A stretch of 64,000 bases of DNA, from contig JAKZAN010000005.1 of assembly GCA_023053545.1 (NCBI GenBank), forward strand, positions 5,022,001 through 5,086,000, written 5' to 3'. Under the pieces are notes generated by a model. That model ran no database searches, was not told where the DNA came from, and was given only the letters and a program-made list of their open reading frames with translations. The stretch is from Lepidurus packardi. Taxonomy: Eukaryota; Arthropoda; Branchiopoda; Notostraca; Triopsidae. The translations under genes were made by a program, and so were the position numbers. The stretch's first letter is position 1. Every line of letters begins with the position of its first letter. Below are positions 21,380 to 34,636 of this stretch, piece by piece.

Positions 21380-22788
21380 ATGGATGAAGAGTTGGTGCCA
21401 GAGTGGCTGCAATTTCTGGACGAGTTTCATTGGATTTATGATTACGCCAATACTGATATCCTCACAGAAAATGTTTTGGAGAAAATCCCAGCAGATTGGG
21501 TTGAATCTTGGTCCAACCAAGTAAATGTGGCAGGAATGCCAGAAAGTTTTAACGATTTTCTGACGAAATGTGAGAAATTCTCGAAGCTTTTGAGTGGAGA
21601 AGTCTACCAACCCGGCAACAATAAATTAAACCTTAATGGAGACTCGTTGCTGGGTTTGTCACCCAAGAAATGTCATGAAGTATCGCAATTAGCGAGTTTT
21701 GTCCAAACAACGTGCGCAGAGCAAGGCGTACACCATGTCGTTGACTTTGGCTGCGGATTGGTAACACCATGAGTGATGTCATTACTAAAGAGACTAAGGT
21801 TTCTAAATTTTAGGGATATTTGGGTCGAGTGCTCGCTAGCGAGTATGAAATGAATGTTTTGGGATTAGAGCAAGATGTTCAACGCGTTCAAACTGCGATA
21901 CGTCACAATGAAAACTCGTTGCGACATTTCGAGCTTCAGATTTCTTCTCGTCGTTTGACCTTCCAAGCGCTCAAAATTGACAAAGATTCATTATGTCCTA
22001 TAAAAAGAATCCTCGAAAATTGGCAGCACAATAATTCACCCTTAGGCATGGTAGCGTTACACGCCTGCGGCGATTTAACTGTCAACATGCTGAAATTGTT
22101 CCAACGTTTGCCGGAATTCAAAATGGCAGTCATCGTTTCCTGTTGCTATCATCGCATGCAGATTTCGGAAGCAAAATTCCTAAACTTTCCACTAAGTTCA
22201 ACTTTTCAAACCCAGTTAGCTAAGAACCCAGCTTGGTCTCGACATTTGCGAACATTCTTGTTCCGCTTAGCAGCTCAGGAAACGCCCACGCGAACCGCAG
22301 GGCGTTCTAATGAGATCCAGCACAAGCAAATGTTCTACCGAGCTCTTCTCCAAAAATACGCCCTTGACCGAAGAATCTCCTTAAAGAAGAAGCGCCGAAG
22401 AGTGGTGCACGAGATCTGTAACGACTTTTCAGCATACTTAGACCAAGTTTTAGAGGGATACAGTTTAAATAACGACCAGGAACTTCACCGGACTAACCTT
22501 CTGGCGCTGTATGAGAAATATCGTTCCAGTGAACCTTCCTTTGCACTTTTGGCAAATTTACAAGTAAATTGATTAAAAGGAGCAAAAAATTAGCTGCATC
22601 CTCCGTTATTTATTATTCCTTGATGCAAATTTGTTTCCTATTAGGCCCATTTTCAGCCCGTGGCAGAATCATTACTATTTTACGACCGATTACGCTATTG
22701 CCAAGAGTCTGGGTTAACTGCTACAGCTGTGAAAGTTTTTAACGACTTTCTTTCCCCCCGCTGCTGGGCCATTGTCCTAACAAGATGA
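21380..22788 (+). CDS. METTL25/RRNAD1-family methyltransferase-like protein
   Basis: Exons 21380-21760, 21814-22563 and 22645-22788 join in phase 0 to 424 aa. Family features: SPKKCHEV before a Rossmann-type VDFGCGLGYLGRVLA loop (S-adenosylmethionine binding, split by a 53-nt intron), LGLEQD as the acidic ribose contact, MVALHACGDLTVNML, and the C-terminal AESLLFYDRLRYCQESG block typical of METTL25B/RRNAD1. The substrate is not established by sequence. It starts only 93 nt after the PITRM1 stop, and a strong splice-acceptor-like TTTCTTGTAG lies 9 nt before the ATG. That implies a 5' UTR exon further upstream, or processing from a shared transcript. I cannot decide between METTL25 and METTL25B orthology. 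Confidence 0.85.
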
Positions 22789-23083
22789 CTACCGCGAGTA
22801 AAACAATAGAACGCTAACTTAGTTATCCTTGGGTTTATCTTATAGAAAGTACAATCCGTATCTGTTACAAATTAAAGTGCATTTATAATACCAAAATCCG
22901 CCCTTAAGCCCTTCTTAAAACTTGTCAGGCTTTTTTATTTATCTTTTTTCACACTAGTTTTTCTCTGCTGATTCAGCTGGTGTGTATATTTTAAATTTTA
23001 CAATACGATAAAAGTGATTTGCCAATCTTGCAACTTCTTCATAAGGCGTTTTGGGGTGTAAGCTGAAATGATTTGAAAACGAT
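22789..23083. other. convergent intergenic, METTL25-like / zinc-finger gene
   Basis: 295 nt of AT-rich DNA holding the two 3' ends. Nothing else is recognised. Confidence 0.5.
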
Positions 23084-24144
23084 TCATTTTTTTAAATGTG
23101 AGAGGTAATGTCGTTTATGGTTAGATTTGGTAGAGAAACTCTTCTGGCAAATAGCACAAGTTAGAGGCGAGCCACTAGGACTCATTTCTTGAGGTAAAAC
23201 ATTGTTTGGGACAGGCAACACAACTTTACTGGGGCTTTGCTTTATTCCCGGTCCATCCATATGAGAATTCGATGGCTCCTTGGTACTTTCGCGCTCTTTG
23301 TGAGCAACGCTTTGCAAATGGCGCTTAAAACTCGCTTTGGATGCTACGGATAGCTGACAGAGAGTGCAGAAAACCGAACTCTCCACAGTAGAAGGAAGAG
23401 GGGAGGAGTCCGAGGTTTTCTTTTCCTCTGAAGGTTTGTTGGTTGACCCAAATTTAGCGACGTTTCGAAGATGGATTTCGCGAGTAAAATGGCGATTTAA
23501 GGCTGTTTGAGATGAGAATTGTTGGCAACAAGTTCCGCAATAGAACTGCTGGCTTTTACTCCCATTAGAAAAGTTCAAATTACGAGAGAGCGAATTTTCA
23601 GTTTTAGGCGGTTTTACGGGCGAATCTACTTTGGTCTTGGTGTTACTGCTGTGGATTGTTATTTCGTTGCGTCCCATGTTTTGGTGCATTTCTTCGTGAT
23701 GATGTAAAGCTTCAGCCGAAGCCAAGAATCGGCCACACTCGCAACAAGGGAAGACATTTTTCAGAGTTAACTGGCACCTCCATAACCTGGCAAACGGATT
23801 GAGTCCCACACGTGGATAGTCAGTAAGATTCTTATTCTGATCTTCCTTCTGCTTTGCTAGGTTTTTGACAGTTGAGAGGCTTACGGGTTTGCGAGACTGT
23901 GCAGCTGGAATTTTCTTCGAAGTAGATGCAATTCGGTCCATTTTAGGAATCTTTGAGGAGGTAGGTAAGAGCGTTTCTTGTTGGTATCTCGCACCTTAAA
24001 AGAAAAAAAAAACAATCGAGATTTGGACAGAAGAGTAACTAATAACAAGGTCCTACCTGGTGAAGCTGTACCAGGAGCAGGGGCGACGGATGTTCTTTTC
24101 CGAGCAGGATATTTTCTTTCCGTGTCTTCTTCCGTAACTTCCAT
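23084..24144 (-). CDS. C2H2 zinc-finger protein, unassigned
   Basis: Exons 24144-24057 and 23994-23084 join in phase (G|GTGCG to GGT GCG) to 332 aa. Four zinc-finger-like units are visible: CCECGRFLASAEALHHHEEMH near residues 115-140, then YCGTCCQQFSSQTALNRHF, FCTLCQLSVASKASFKRHL, and a C-terminal CAICQKSFSTKSNHKRHYL. The middle two have the longer Cys-Cys-His-His spacing seen in RNA-binding or matrin-like fingers. The linkers are long and Ser/Pro/Lys-rich, unlike tandem KRAB-type arrays. The N-terminus is basic (RKYPARKRTS). I do not recognise an ortholog; a nuclear nucleic-acid-binding role is likely. Confidence 0.8.
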
Positions 24145-25534
24145 TTGTAGGCTAACAAAACTCTTAGAGAAAAGGGATATAACCTGATTAGTTATACAAT
24201 TACTTACTAGAGATTATAGACTTACTTTTGCAACGTTAGTACATGTACGTTTCCTTTTGAATTTGGCGAAAAATAAACATAAGCACCTGTAGCTCACAAC
24301 AAGCTTCCACGCCAGTTGTTGGAGTTTTTATCTGTCTCTCACTAGATGGGGAGTATAGCTGAAAAGCGACTTATATTTCAAATTTCAAAAGCAAACCGTC
24401 CAGCGCCATTAGTTTGTTTCCTGTTTTCATTGTTGACGGGCTTGGAACCCTACATTTGTTTTAAAAGTTCTGTTTTCTGGTGTCTTACGTTATAATTACA
24501 ATTTTATGGTAACTAAGTGAACTCAGCAGAGGTAATGTGGTAAGAAATTGATTAACGAGCAATTCTTAAAAGAAGTTTTACTATAGTATGAAAAAACAAC
24601 TTTAACTTGGATTGGACTTCCACCCATTCTTTAGACTATTGTAAGTTTATATCTCTTTACACCTTAAACTATCATCGGCGATTTATTATCGACTCGTCTC
24701 CAGACTTCGTAAATAGAAGTCTAGTAAAAAATCTCTTGGTTAAGAGATCTCAAAACCCAACAAAAAACAAAAGTGGAAAAGAGGGGAGAAAAATTAGTTT
24801 ATATTCGTTTCTGTTTGTCTCTTATCTAGACGGCGTGGAGTCAATTTCTTTTCTGTTTCTCTTTCGAACTGCTAACGACACAAACTTAGGTAAAAGCAAC
24901 TTGGCACCTGCTCCAGGCTAGGACCTCAGGATGTTTACCTAACCTATCCTTCTCCATTGCCCCACATAACTCAATATATAGCAAGGAAAAGACTTGAGTA
25001 CTTTTCTTATTAACCTTAGGCGTTCTTTTTCAATAATCCATTTCCTCACTAACGTGCCGCGAAAGGCCTCCAAAACAGTAGCATTTCCCACCTTCAAAAA
25101 AGGGAAAGGAAAAAAATGAGAAAGCATTTGGGATGACGGCGATTTACGATAGTAAACTGTTGCACTCTCCATGTATGCTCTTTCTTCCTCCCAGCTGGCC
25201 CATTTCTCTCTCCCCTTCACCTAAACTTACGTAGGGGCTGCTATTCATACTTTTATGGAGCTGGGAGGGGTGAAAGACAAGGAGACTGCGCTTAGATCTC
25301 TGGCCGACTACTGCACATGCACAGTGACACACAGACGCCTTAATTCCTAGATCCCTGATGTCTGAAACCTCCAACCAACTTTCAGTCGCTTCTGGATTGC
25401 TTTGCTCTTAACTTAGTGTCCTTCCGCCCAAATTCTACTATTCAGAAGTTGTAATACGCGCGGGATTAGTAATGTGGATCTTTTGGAAATTCGTGTAGAC
25501 ATTCAGATATTTAGAGGAAAATAAAAGGGGAAAT
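24145..25534. other. intergenic, zinc-finger gene / centrosomin-like
   Basis: About 1.4 kb between divergent genes. AT-rich, with only short frames that resemble nothing. It should contain the promoters of both genes. Confidence 0.5.
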
Positions 25535-28500
25535 ATGGCGTTATTTCGATTGGGTTCATTTAAAAGTGCTTCGAGACGCAGTTGGAGTGACCATTCAGAG
25601 CAACAATCGTCATTACCGCCTTTTAGGTACACATGCCAAACAAATTATTTTGATTAGTATTGTCGTTAAGGAAAACTCGCACTCATTATGAAGAGTAGTT
25701 TTTTTTTACCAGACTTTATAGCTCATAAATTCCTTGTACGCTCCAAAACCGTAATGGATGTTAAGGTGTATTATTGGTCCACATGTCATCCTAAATCTCA
25801 ATTAATCTACCGTACATGCCGTGTGACGACACAGCTTTAGATCGTAGAGTGCGGAATTTCTTTTAAGATGTTTCTGCACTGATGGTTAGAAATGGGATAT
25901 CGACCTGTTAAAACACTTATCCAGGTTCCTTTACCTTTTTTTTCATAGGGCTACTTCTAATACCCACTAAGACTAATTTACTGTGTCTAGCTTCTGCGAT
26001 GCTCGATCCGTTCGGTTGATCAAGGGTATTCCCTTGATCCATCGTCGTAGGGGAAAAAGCATCCCTTAATGCGAATATAGCCTGTAAGGGACGAAAGTGC
26101 TGATATCGGGGAAAAAACTTTACATATTATATCTTCTTTTATTTTTTGGCTAGTAGCGGGAAAACCAGTACGAAATGCGACTATATTTTTCGTAATTTAA
26201 ACGGAAAATACAAGTTATCTACGAAGTTACGATTATATCGTTTTTGGTTAGGCTAAAAATTAGCTTAAAAACCCTGAAGTTTAGTTTCACAGTAAGTGCG
26301 TTTGGTTTATTAGAAGTTTTAGGAACAAAACAGGAAATCGTTTTGCCAAACAAAAGAGGAAGGGTGAACTTTAAAATTCAAGAAGATCGTATTTCAGTTG
26401 TAAGAAAGTCGGGAGTTCTTACGCTTCAGAAGACGGATTTATGACTAGCTTCCGTTTACATTTTTAAAGGGACGTTTATGCGAAATTACGTGGCTTGTGT
26501 AGGACGAAAGACTTTGGGGTGGGTTTTGACTATTCCGGGCCTACGTTTTTCTTGTGTTTGTGCTTTTGGGTGTTGACGCAACCTTAAAGAATGTGCTGGA
26601 TTTAGGAAATCAACGATTTTTGATGACATTGTTTGTAGATTTAAGGCCATAGCAATCTGGAGGGATGAAACGCGTGACTTTTGTAACGCATTTATGCATT
26701 TCAGAGTCTGTGTTGTCCAAGTCTAGCCAAGTTCAACAACCATTTTTTAGTCCAAGCTTTCTTTTTTATTTTTCATTTCCTATATTAGTAGAGGATTTTG
26801 AATAGTTCCCTTCAGTGTTGTCCGTATCCGACTGTCGTGGGGCGTAAAATATGATGAATTATAATTAGACAAAATGACCTTTTGCGCGGAGTGAACGAGA
26901 AATAAAATGCGGACAAATTCATTCTATTTTCTTTTTTTTCACACGGGGCGTGGCTTACTGAACAGGTTGTCTAATTATAGACGGATTGTAGTGCGGTGGT
27001 TGGAAATGAATTTCTAGACTAGACAAAGGACAGGAGAGATTAGTTTGTAGGTGCGAAAAGCAGGAATGCATTTTTTATTTCGTTGGGGGGAGGGATTTCT
27101 GGGGTGACTTTGTGGGATCAGCACACTGCGACTGCAGTAAATTTAGCCCTGGACGTTCTTCTGCGGCTGTCAAATTGGGGATCAGCCGCAGTGAAAAAAA
27201 AAAGGAAAAAGGATTCGGAGGTTCGAAGAGTTTTTTTTCTATTTTTTTTTTAAGCTGAGAGCCAAGCTGCCAAAAGACTCTTGTCGTCATTAATTCTTGT
27301 CATTGAAAAGATCATTAGAAATGCCTGTTGAAACCCTGAATTCTTCACTGGCCATATAGATGTACCCGCGAAGACATTTACGTGTGTTTATGACTTGTTT
27401 GAGCTGGAATTTTGATGTAATATTTTCTCTTTTATTGCTATTTGTCTAGTTCCAGTCCATCGCAGCTGCAAATGTCCCTCGATCAAACTTTCAATGGCTC
27501 CGTGGCGTGTAAGTTTATCTTCACACTTGATCTGCTACCTGAAATTATTAGCCTAATTAAGAACATTAAACAATGTGATTTAAAGTTAATTAAAGCAAAG
27601 TAAACAAAACTGAATGAAAGTAATTGGATCCCAAATTCTTTCTTGTAGTTAGTTTCGTTAATATATATAGTGACAGGCTTCCAATGAAGTTGAGCTAATT
27701 TACCATAATTCCACATTTCTCTAATCTGTAACTTCTTTATTATAGTTTCCACGGGAGCAAGAGGGTCGGGGAAGTCATCGCCCCTTCGTGGCCATTGCGT
27801 CAAGGAGTATGAGGAAAAGCTGGCCAAATTTGAGCACGAGAACTTCAATCTTAAACTCCGAGTTTTCCTCTTGGAAGAACATATGTCCAAAGCCCTAGGC
27901 AAAGATAATGCCGCCGAACTTGTCAAAGAAAACATCGAATTGACGGTAGTTAGTCTTACGATTGATCTTCTTTGGGCAATTAAATTTGTACTAATTTTAA
28001 TCATAGGTTTCAAATGAAGCGTTGCGGAAAGAAATGGACAATAAACAACAGCTTTTGGCGCAAGCCTCTGCGGCTATTGAACGCCTAGAAAAGCAACAAA
28101 ATTTGGCCGAGAAAAATTTCGAGATGGAAAAAGCGAGTTGGGAACTTCGTGTTCAAGCTTTACAGGCACGTTTGGATGAAATGACGACTCAAGCGGCTTC
28201 TTTGGCTGCTGCGGCTAATTTACCTCCTTCTGAAGCGTCCATGGCTTTGTACCAGCAAGCGTTCAGCCCTTTAGCTTATCAATGTGGCTGCGACCATGAA
28301 AGAGAAGCTTTGGAACTCAAAAAACGTTTGGCGAACGTGGAGAATCAGCTAGAGCAGCTCAGGGAGGAGGCGATGCAGCAATTGGTGGAGTTGGAAAGCT
28401 CTAAAACTGAAACCAAGCAAGCGAGGGAGGAACTCGAACGTCAGCGCGAGCAAGTTGGAGTCCTGAGCGTGGAATTGAACGAGAAAGCTCAGGCGTTGGA

Positions 28501-31500
28501 AGCACGTCAGCGGCGTTTATTTACGTTGGAGACAGAGCTGTCGGAAAAGGCGGAGAAATGCCAAGAATTGGAGCAAGAAGTGGTGGAGAAGGAGGCCAAA
28601 TTGGATTGCTTGATGCAGGATATGGAGACGAAGCACATGGAAATTAAGGACAAGGACAAGCGCATCAAAACCTTGAAAGACGACTTGAGCGCCAAAGAAC
28701 CCGAGATTGAAATTAAAGTAACGAGTTTTATGTTTTCTTTTGATTATTTTTCTAAAATTACGTATGTTTAAAATAGTAAAAACCCTACATTGTCTTTTCT
28801 TTTGAAAAGGTGCAGGAAATTTCAGAAAAGGACAAGATTATACAGGAGAAACAATGCCAGCTGGAGCAGCAGAACAAAATTTTAGTAGAAATCCAAATTA
28901 CGCTGGATGAAAAACAGAAGCAAATTGAAGAATTGGAGAGCTCTTTGTCTGACAGGAAGAAACGGATTGAAGTGCTTGAGAGTACCTTGTCTGCTGCTAA
29001 GCGAACGATCAAAGGCTTGGTAGAGGACGTAAGTCTTTTTTTCCCTTTCGTGCCTTTTTCGTTTATTTTTGTTTGACAGTCAAGGAGTCTTTTTTTCAAG
29101 CGTTGTTCGGATGAAGGGAAGGTCGTGTTTAAATACTTATTTTGAGATTTATGACGTTGGACTATGGGACTGGTCAAATGCTATACGAGTGACTCAAAAT
29201 TTTGTGGTTTGACGTGGAAGCTCCTTCCACGTCAAACCACGAAACTTTGAGTCACTCGTGGTTTTGAGGGTTATTTGCGTAGAATTCCGAGATGTTCGAC
29301 AGAATGGACATTTCTTATTGAAGAAAAATGATGTTTTATGTGTCCACCTTTTATAAAATAAGGTTTTCTGGCTAGAAATGGTTATTTTGGAATCAGATGA
29401 GAAAAGATACTGCAAAAAAGACACTGCAACAATATTTTTCCAGAAATACCAAGTTTGAAGTAGCAGGCTTAGAATATAAAGTCGTAATAATCTTTAGGTT
29501 GGAAAATCTAAAGAAGCACAACTTAAATGACGGTTCTAACGTTCCCCAAAGTGTCAAAAGTCGACGTTTTGTCAAAAATATTAGACGCAACTTGGGAGTC
29601 TAGAACGTAGTTGGATGTTCAGAACTTAACTGCTCGTGGAGACGTTCCATAATCTTGGACATGTTCTGTAATTCTTGGTTGAGGTTTCGTGGCGGTAAAT
29701 TTTCTACTCAGATTTGCCAAGAATCGTTCCTGCGTCGTTCTCTCTGGAAACAACCAAAGTTTCTTTCTATTCTTTACTGTTTTAGAAGCTTTGAAGTTTG
29801 TGTTTCGCCAGTTTGTAACTCTTTTATTCCATTTTTCTGCTTTCACAGGCCCAGAAATATGAAAAAGACAAAGAAAGCCTGTCTAACGACGTGAAGAAAC
29901 GCGACAAGCGTATTAAAGACCTGAGTGCCGAGCTAAAAGAAGTCAAAGACATGCTTAACAAGGCGCAATGGGAAGCAGAGACCTCGGGCAGAGAAGATAA
30001 CGTCAAAGCCATGGCTGAAGAGGAAAATGAGGTAAAAAGAGAGCAAAAACCTCATCTCGCCGAAGATTTACATTATTTATTATGCATTCCGTATTCTAGC
30101 GTTTATGGACCGAATTGGAAGAGAAAAACAAGCAACTAGCAGCCTTCGAGAAGGAACGAGAAGCGTGGAAGAAGGATGCTGAGCAAGTGCAGGTATATCG
30201 ATTTCCCATGTGTTCTTTTTTTCACCCTTTGCGGGTTTCCTGTCTTGAAAACTAGCGCTTATCTCTTAATTTTTTTGTCTCTAGCGTCTTATCACCGAGT
30301 GTTCAGCTCGCCAAGAAGCTTTGTCGCTGTGCGAACAACGTGCCTCGGGCTTAACAGCCAGTTTAGCAGACGTCCGCCAGCAGCTCGGGTTCAAAGAACA
30401 GAGATTGGCCGATTGCGAGCGCGATTTACACGCTTTACGTACACAGAGCCATTCCTCCCCTTCTCCGCACCAATCCACGGAGATCGTCGTCCTTCAACAC
30501 GCCCAGCCACTACCTACGAGCCATAAAGTCCCTCGTAAGAAGAAAACTGAGCTCGGATCGCGTAAATCAGTCAGTGGAGTCAGTTTGGAGTCGGAAGAAG
30601 AAGAAGACTGCAAAGCCATTTCAGGAATAGAGCTTCCGACCCCATTACTGGTGGCCCAAACTTCTGTTACCAACGGCTCCTTACCTTTAACGGAAATGGC
30701 GTCTCATGGAGTGAGAAATCAATCGTCGGCAGACGCGAGCTTGAGAGAAATGTTGGATAGTAAAGAGAAGCTTGTCGAAACGCTCATGAAGCAAGTGAAG
30801 GACAAGGAAGATGAGATTGTTCGATTGCAGCAGCTTTTGACGTCAACCTTTGGTTCACCTTTGACGTTATCCCCTAAACGCCGAAGTAAACCAGCGGATG
30901 AAACAGACAAAGGGACGCGAAAGGAATCCCAAGTAGGAGAAGCAAAGGAGAACCGATTAGATGCCGTTTTAGCCGAGAATGCCAAGTTAAAGGACGATTT
31001 GGTGGCGGCACAAGAGCGGACAGAAAGTTTGGAGACTCAGCGAGAGGAAATGAAGAAATTAAAGGACGAAAACGCGAATTGGAAGAAAAATTGCGGGAAA
31101 TTCCTTCAAACCAGTCTCCAGACGCACGATTCGAGCTTGAAATACAAACGAGAAATTGCGAAATTGCGCAAACGCTTGGCGGATTCTACTAACGCATGCG
31201 ATATGCTCCGCATGCGCCTAGAAGAATTGGCGGATTTCCTAGAAGAAGTTTTGCATCTGGAGGAAAATGGCGCACTGAAATTAACTCGCATGTCGCCCCA
31301 ATTGCGTCAAGCCATCCAACATTCCATTTCCCAGAGTCGCGAGTTATCGAGGTCCTTATCACAGTCTCTCATGATTGGCGTCGACGCTACGAACGAAGAT
31401 GATGACAAGGAGGCAGAGACCAGTTCGGTGTCAAGTTGGAGCCTTTCGGAGCTCAACGGCCCTTCGCGGATCACAGATATCCAAAATGCCGGGCAAACGG

Positions 31501-34325
31501 AAGACTTTACACATTTAAGGCAAGAATTGGACTTGCAAGGCAAGATTAGAGATGAACAAGCTTCCCTAATCGAGAATTTGCAGAGCCAAGTACGAAACTT
31601 GCAAGAAAAATCCCTTTGGGAGAGAAAAGGACTCGACGGGGATGAGCTTAAATGGGGGAATGAGACGTTGGATTCGATCGTTTACCGTCCGAGTGTAGCA
31701 GTGGTTGGGGAGAACCTGACCAGCACTCCCTTTATGGGGAAAAGTCAGGATTTCATTAGACCGAATGCGCCAGTACTCTTCCAAGCATCGTTCTTGAGCG
31801 CGGAGACAATGGACGGAAATGTGACGCGGCGTGAAAAGTCGAGTGGTCCACAGCCAAGTCTCCAGAGTCAAATGTCTGGGCCAGGAACCACTGGGAGAAG
31901 TCTTACGCATCGTACGCGGTCAGACGTGGTATTGGCGTCGGAAACAGAGGCATGGTCTGAGCCGGATCGGTCGGTTTCCTTCGCAAGAATGGGATTGGCA
32001 CAACCGAGTAACGTGAGTCCTACGAACGGAGGGAATTCCAAGAGTCCGCATGGACGCCACACCCACTCCCGAGGACCGGTGTTGCGCAACGGTTCACAAT
32101 CAGATGATAGTTCAGACATTACAAAGCAACGTAAGTTAATTGTCAAAATTACAGAAATTAATTATCAAAGAGTATATTGTTAACTTTCGTCTTTTTAAAG
32201 CGTTGAGACGAACCAAATCAGATGCCTCGGAGCTGAAACGAGTTCAATACAAATTGAGAGAAGCCGAAATTGAACTGGAACAGTATCGAGCTGAACGTAT
32301 ACAGTTCCAGGCTGGTCTCCTCTCCTTGGTAATTAAAAGCCTTAATTTTACATTTATCATATTTATTTATTATACTTAGTTTATTATTTATTCTTATTTA
32401 TTTGCTTTAATTTTATGTATGTTATTCATTTGTTAAGTGATACCGATGACAGTGAATCGGATGAAGTTTTCTGTTGTTAATTTCTGTATTTAATTTGTAT
32501 GTCGTATTTCTCCCTGTTATGTAAATTTTTTGTATTTCATTATGTCTTTAATTTCCACATTTATTTTCTGTCTCAGATTTCTAGTAGTTTTTATGTTTAA
32601 TTATGATATTCTTAATATGTAATATAGGGTGGGGACGATGAGTCGAATTCGGCGTTGGTATTGGACGCTTTGCAGAACCGTGTGGTGAAGCTGAAGGAAA
32701 GTTTGAAACGCAAAGATCAGCGTTTGACGGAAGCTCGTGATGCTCAGCTGCAGCTTGAGTTTAAATGGAAGGAGCAAGGTTTCCGCGTGAAAGAGCTCGA
32801 GTTGACAACCAAAAGCTTAGAAGACAAGCTTGCCCACAAAGACAAGGAGTGTCATGACTGCCAAGAAAAGCTGAAGCTCTCCGAACAAATGCTGGGGCGT
32901 CTTAAAAGCGATTTGGAAGCCACGGGGACGGAATTGGAAAGCCGTGAAATGAGCATTAAACAGCTCGGATGGAGCGTTAAAGATCTCGAAGCCCAGCTCG
33001 CCAAGGAACAAGAGACCGCGCAAGCCAAAGAAGTTCAGGTGACGTCACTCCAGGCCAAATGGTCCGAGGAGCTCGTCAACCTCGAAAAGGAAATGGCGTC
33101 GCTGCGGAAAGCCAAATCTACGACGGAAGAAGAAAATCAGAAGATTCGTCAAGAATACCAGTTCTTGAAGTCCGCCGCCCCTTCAGCTTGTTCCCAATGC
33201 GCTAAATTGGCCAATATTAGCAATATTTCGGTCAGGGAAAACAAGGAAAATATCCGGCAAATGAATGTGGCCGTCCAAACAGTATTTGTGCCATCCCCAT
33301 TAGCACGCCGAGAGCCACTCATGGAAAGACAGTCCTTTTATTGCATCCAGGCCGCTGGTAATCATAAAAAATCTATTTTTCCCCCATTAGCTCCAAACTG
33401 TACTAGCTTTCGGATGCTTCACACATATCACCTGATTACGATTAATTAACACGTTACTTTTTAATGCTAGGTATGGCAGACAACATTCCTAATAGTTCCG
33501 AAGCTGAAGGTTTTGGCGGGAAAGTGTTGGTTGATGTTTCCGCGTTGAGTTCGCCCGGTGTTGCTGTTAGCACGAGCGAGGTTCGTCCAGGGCCAGGCTC
33601 GGGAGGTTATGTGTCTGATGTATATTTGAGTAGCGGTAGCCCAGCTAGTTCCTCTAGGCCTAGTCCCCTTGCGTCCACTTCTGGCACGGAAACGGACATG
33701 AAAGACGCTCATGTTAGTAGCATGGAGAGAACAAAAAAATCTTAGATTTATTATTGAAATTTCTGTGAGAGAATGTTGCGAGATTTTTAACGTGCGTTTC
33801 TCATTTGGTAGATGGTAGGTCTGTCCTACACCAATCTGCAAGTTGGACCACATACGGATTACCTGCTTTCGCCCGATTTGGGGATCGAATCATCTGAGTC
33901 GTCTCGTTTACCAAGTCTGGAGGTCTCTTCGCCTGAAACGAGGGCGAATATCGGAGAAAATAAAGAACTTGCGCCACCACGTATTACTGTTGCAGAGCGT
34001 CCCAGTCAAAGTAAATTTCTTTTCGAAACTGCGTATAATTTCAAACGTTTTTATTAATTTCCAAATTGTATGATTTGAAGGGTCTGTCAAGTCTACGCCC
34101 GTTTTGCTGACTCCAGGGTGTCCGACGTGTCCTATATTGCTGCAGAAATATAACAAGGCAAAGGCGTTGCTTACCACAACTACCACCAGATTACGCGAAG
34201 CTCATAAACAGCAAGACAACATTAAACATGCAGTGGGGCAAGAACTCACGCGAACAAGACAAGTCTTAAAAGCCGCTGGAGGGCTTTTGCAACTCACCTG
34301 TGAACGAGAAGAAGTTCACCATTAG
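25535..34325 (+). CDS. centrosomin / CDK5RAP2-type centrosome scaffold (CM1 protein)
   Basis: Recruits and activates gamma-tubulin complexes at centrosomes. Exons 25535-25626, 27450-27508, 27746-27945, 28007-28717, 28810-29028, 29849-30031, 30100-30192, 30285-32130, 32201-32328, 32628-33357, 33471-33712, 33812-34010 and 34081-34325 give 1648 aa in phase. The diagnostic part is the CM1 motif near residues 65-95 (SSPLRG, KEYEEKLAKFEHENFNLKLR, VFLLEEHM), which binds the gamma-tubulin complex. Long heptad-rich coiled coils follow to about residue 1430. Then comes a Ser/Pro-rich tail with YLLSPDLGIES, which resembles CDK5RAP2/myomegalin, and a C-terminal CPTCP segment. Exon 1 (MALFRLGSFKSASRR) is inferred from an ATG, a good donor and matching phase across a 1.8-kb intron; otherwise the start is ATG 27472. 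Convergent with XRCC2. Confidence 0.9.
25627..27449. other. intron 1 of the centrosomin-like gene
   Basis: A 1.8-kb AT-rich intron if exon 1 is correct. No coding exon was seen. A short perfect hairpin (gatcaaggg / cccttgatc) occurs near 26017-26039. Confidence 0.45.
29185..29259. repeat. long near-perfect hairpin in a centrosomin-like intron
   Basis: Two 36-nt arms (29185-29220 and 29224-29259) are reverse complements with only two mismatches, around a 3-nt loop. It lies inside the 820-nt intron 29029-29848. It could be a fold-back MITE or a precursor of a small RNA; the very short loop is unlike most animal microRNA precursors. Confidence 0.7.
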
Positions 34326-34636
34326 TTTATAAACAAATTTCAAATTCTCGCTTCGACTCGAATGTGTGTATTATGCACACTGTGATGAATTGCAGGACCA
34401 ATTATTGCTACGCTTAGGAACATTCATGTATATTGGGATGGTAAAGGGTTTGACTTCATTACAATTACAGGTTATGACTACTACAATACAAAATAGAATT
34501 TTAACCGTGCGTTATAAAATTGTAACCAAAAACGTAAACTACGATTTGAACATTCTTCGATAAATGATGGTAAAAGCTTTCGACTTTTCTATACTGACCA
34601 AAATAAGAGTAACGACCAAAATATATTGTACAACTT

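Noticed and set aside
24607-24921. 104-codon plus-strand open frame
   Set aside because: Low-complexity, hydrophobic-rich composition, no splice context or family resemblance; probably chance.
34326-34636. Possible extra 3' exon of the centrosomin-like gene after 34325
   Set aside because: The last exon ends in an in-frame TAG, and the following open frames show no coiled-coil or CM2-like sequence.
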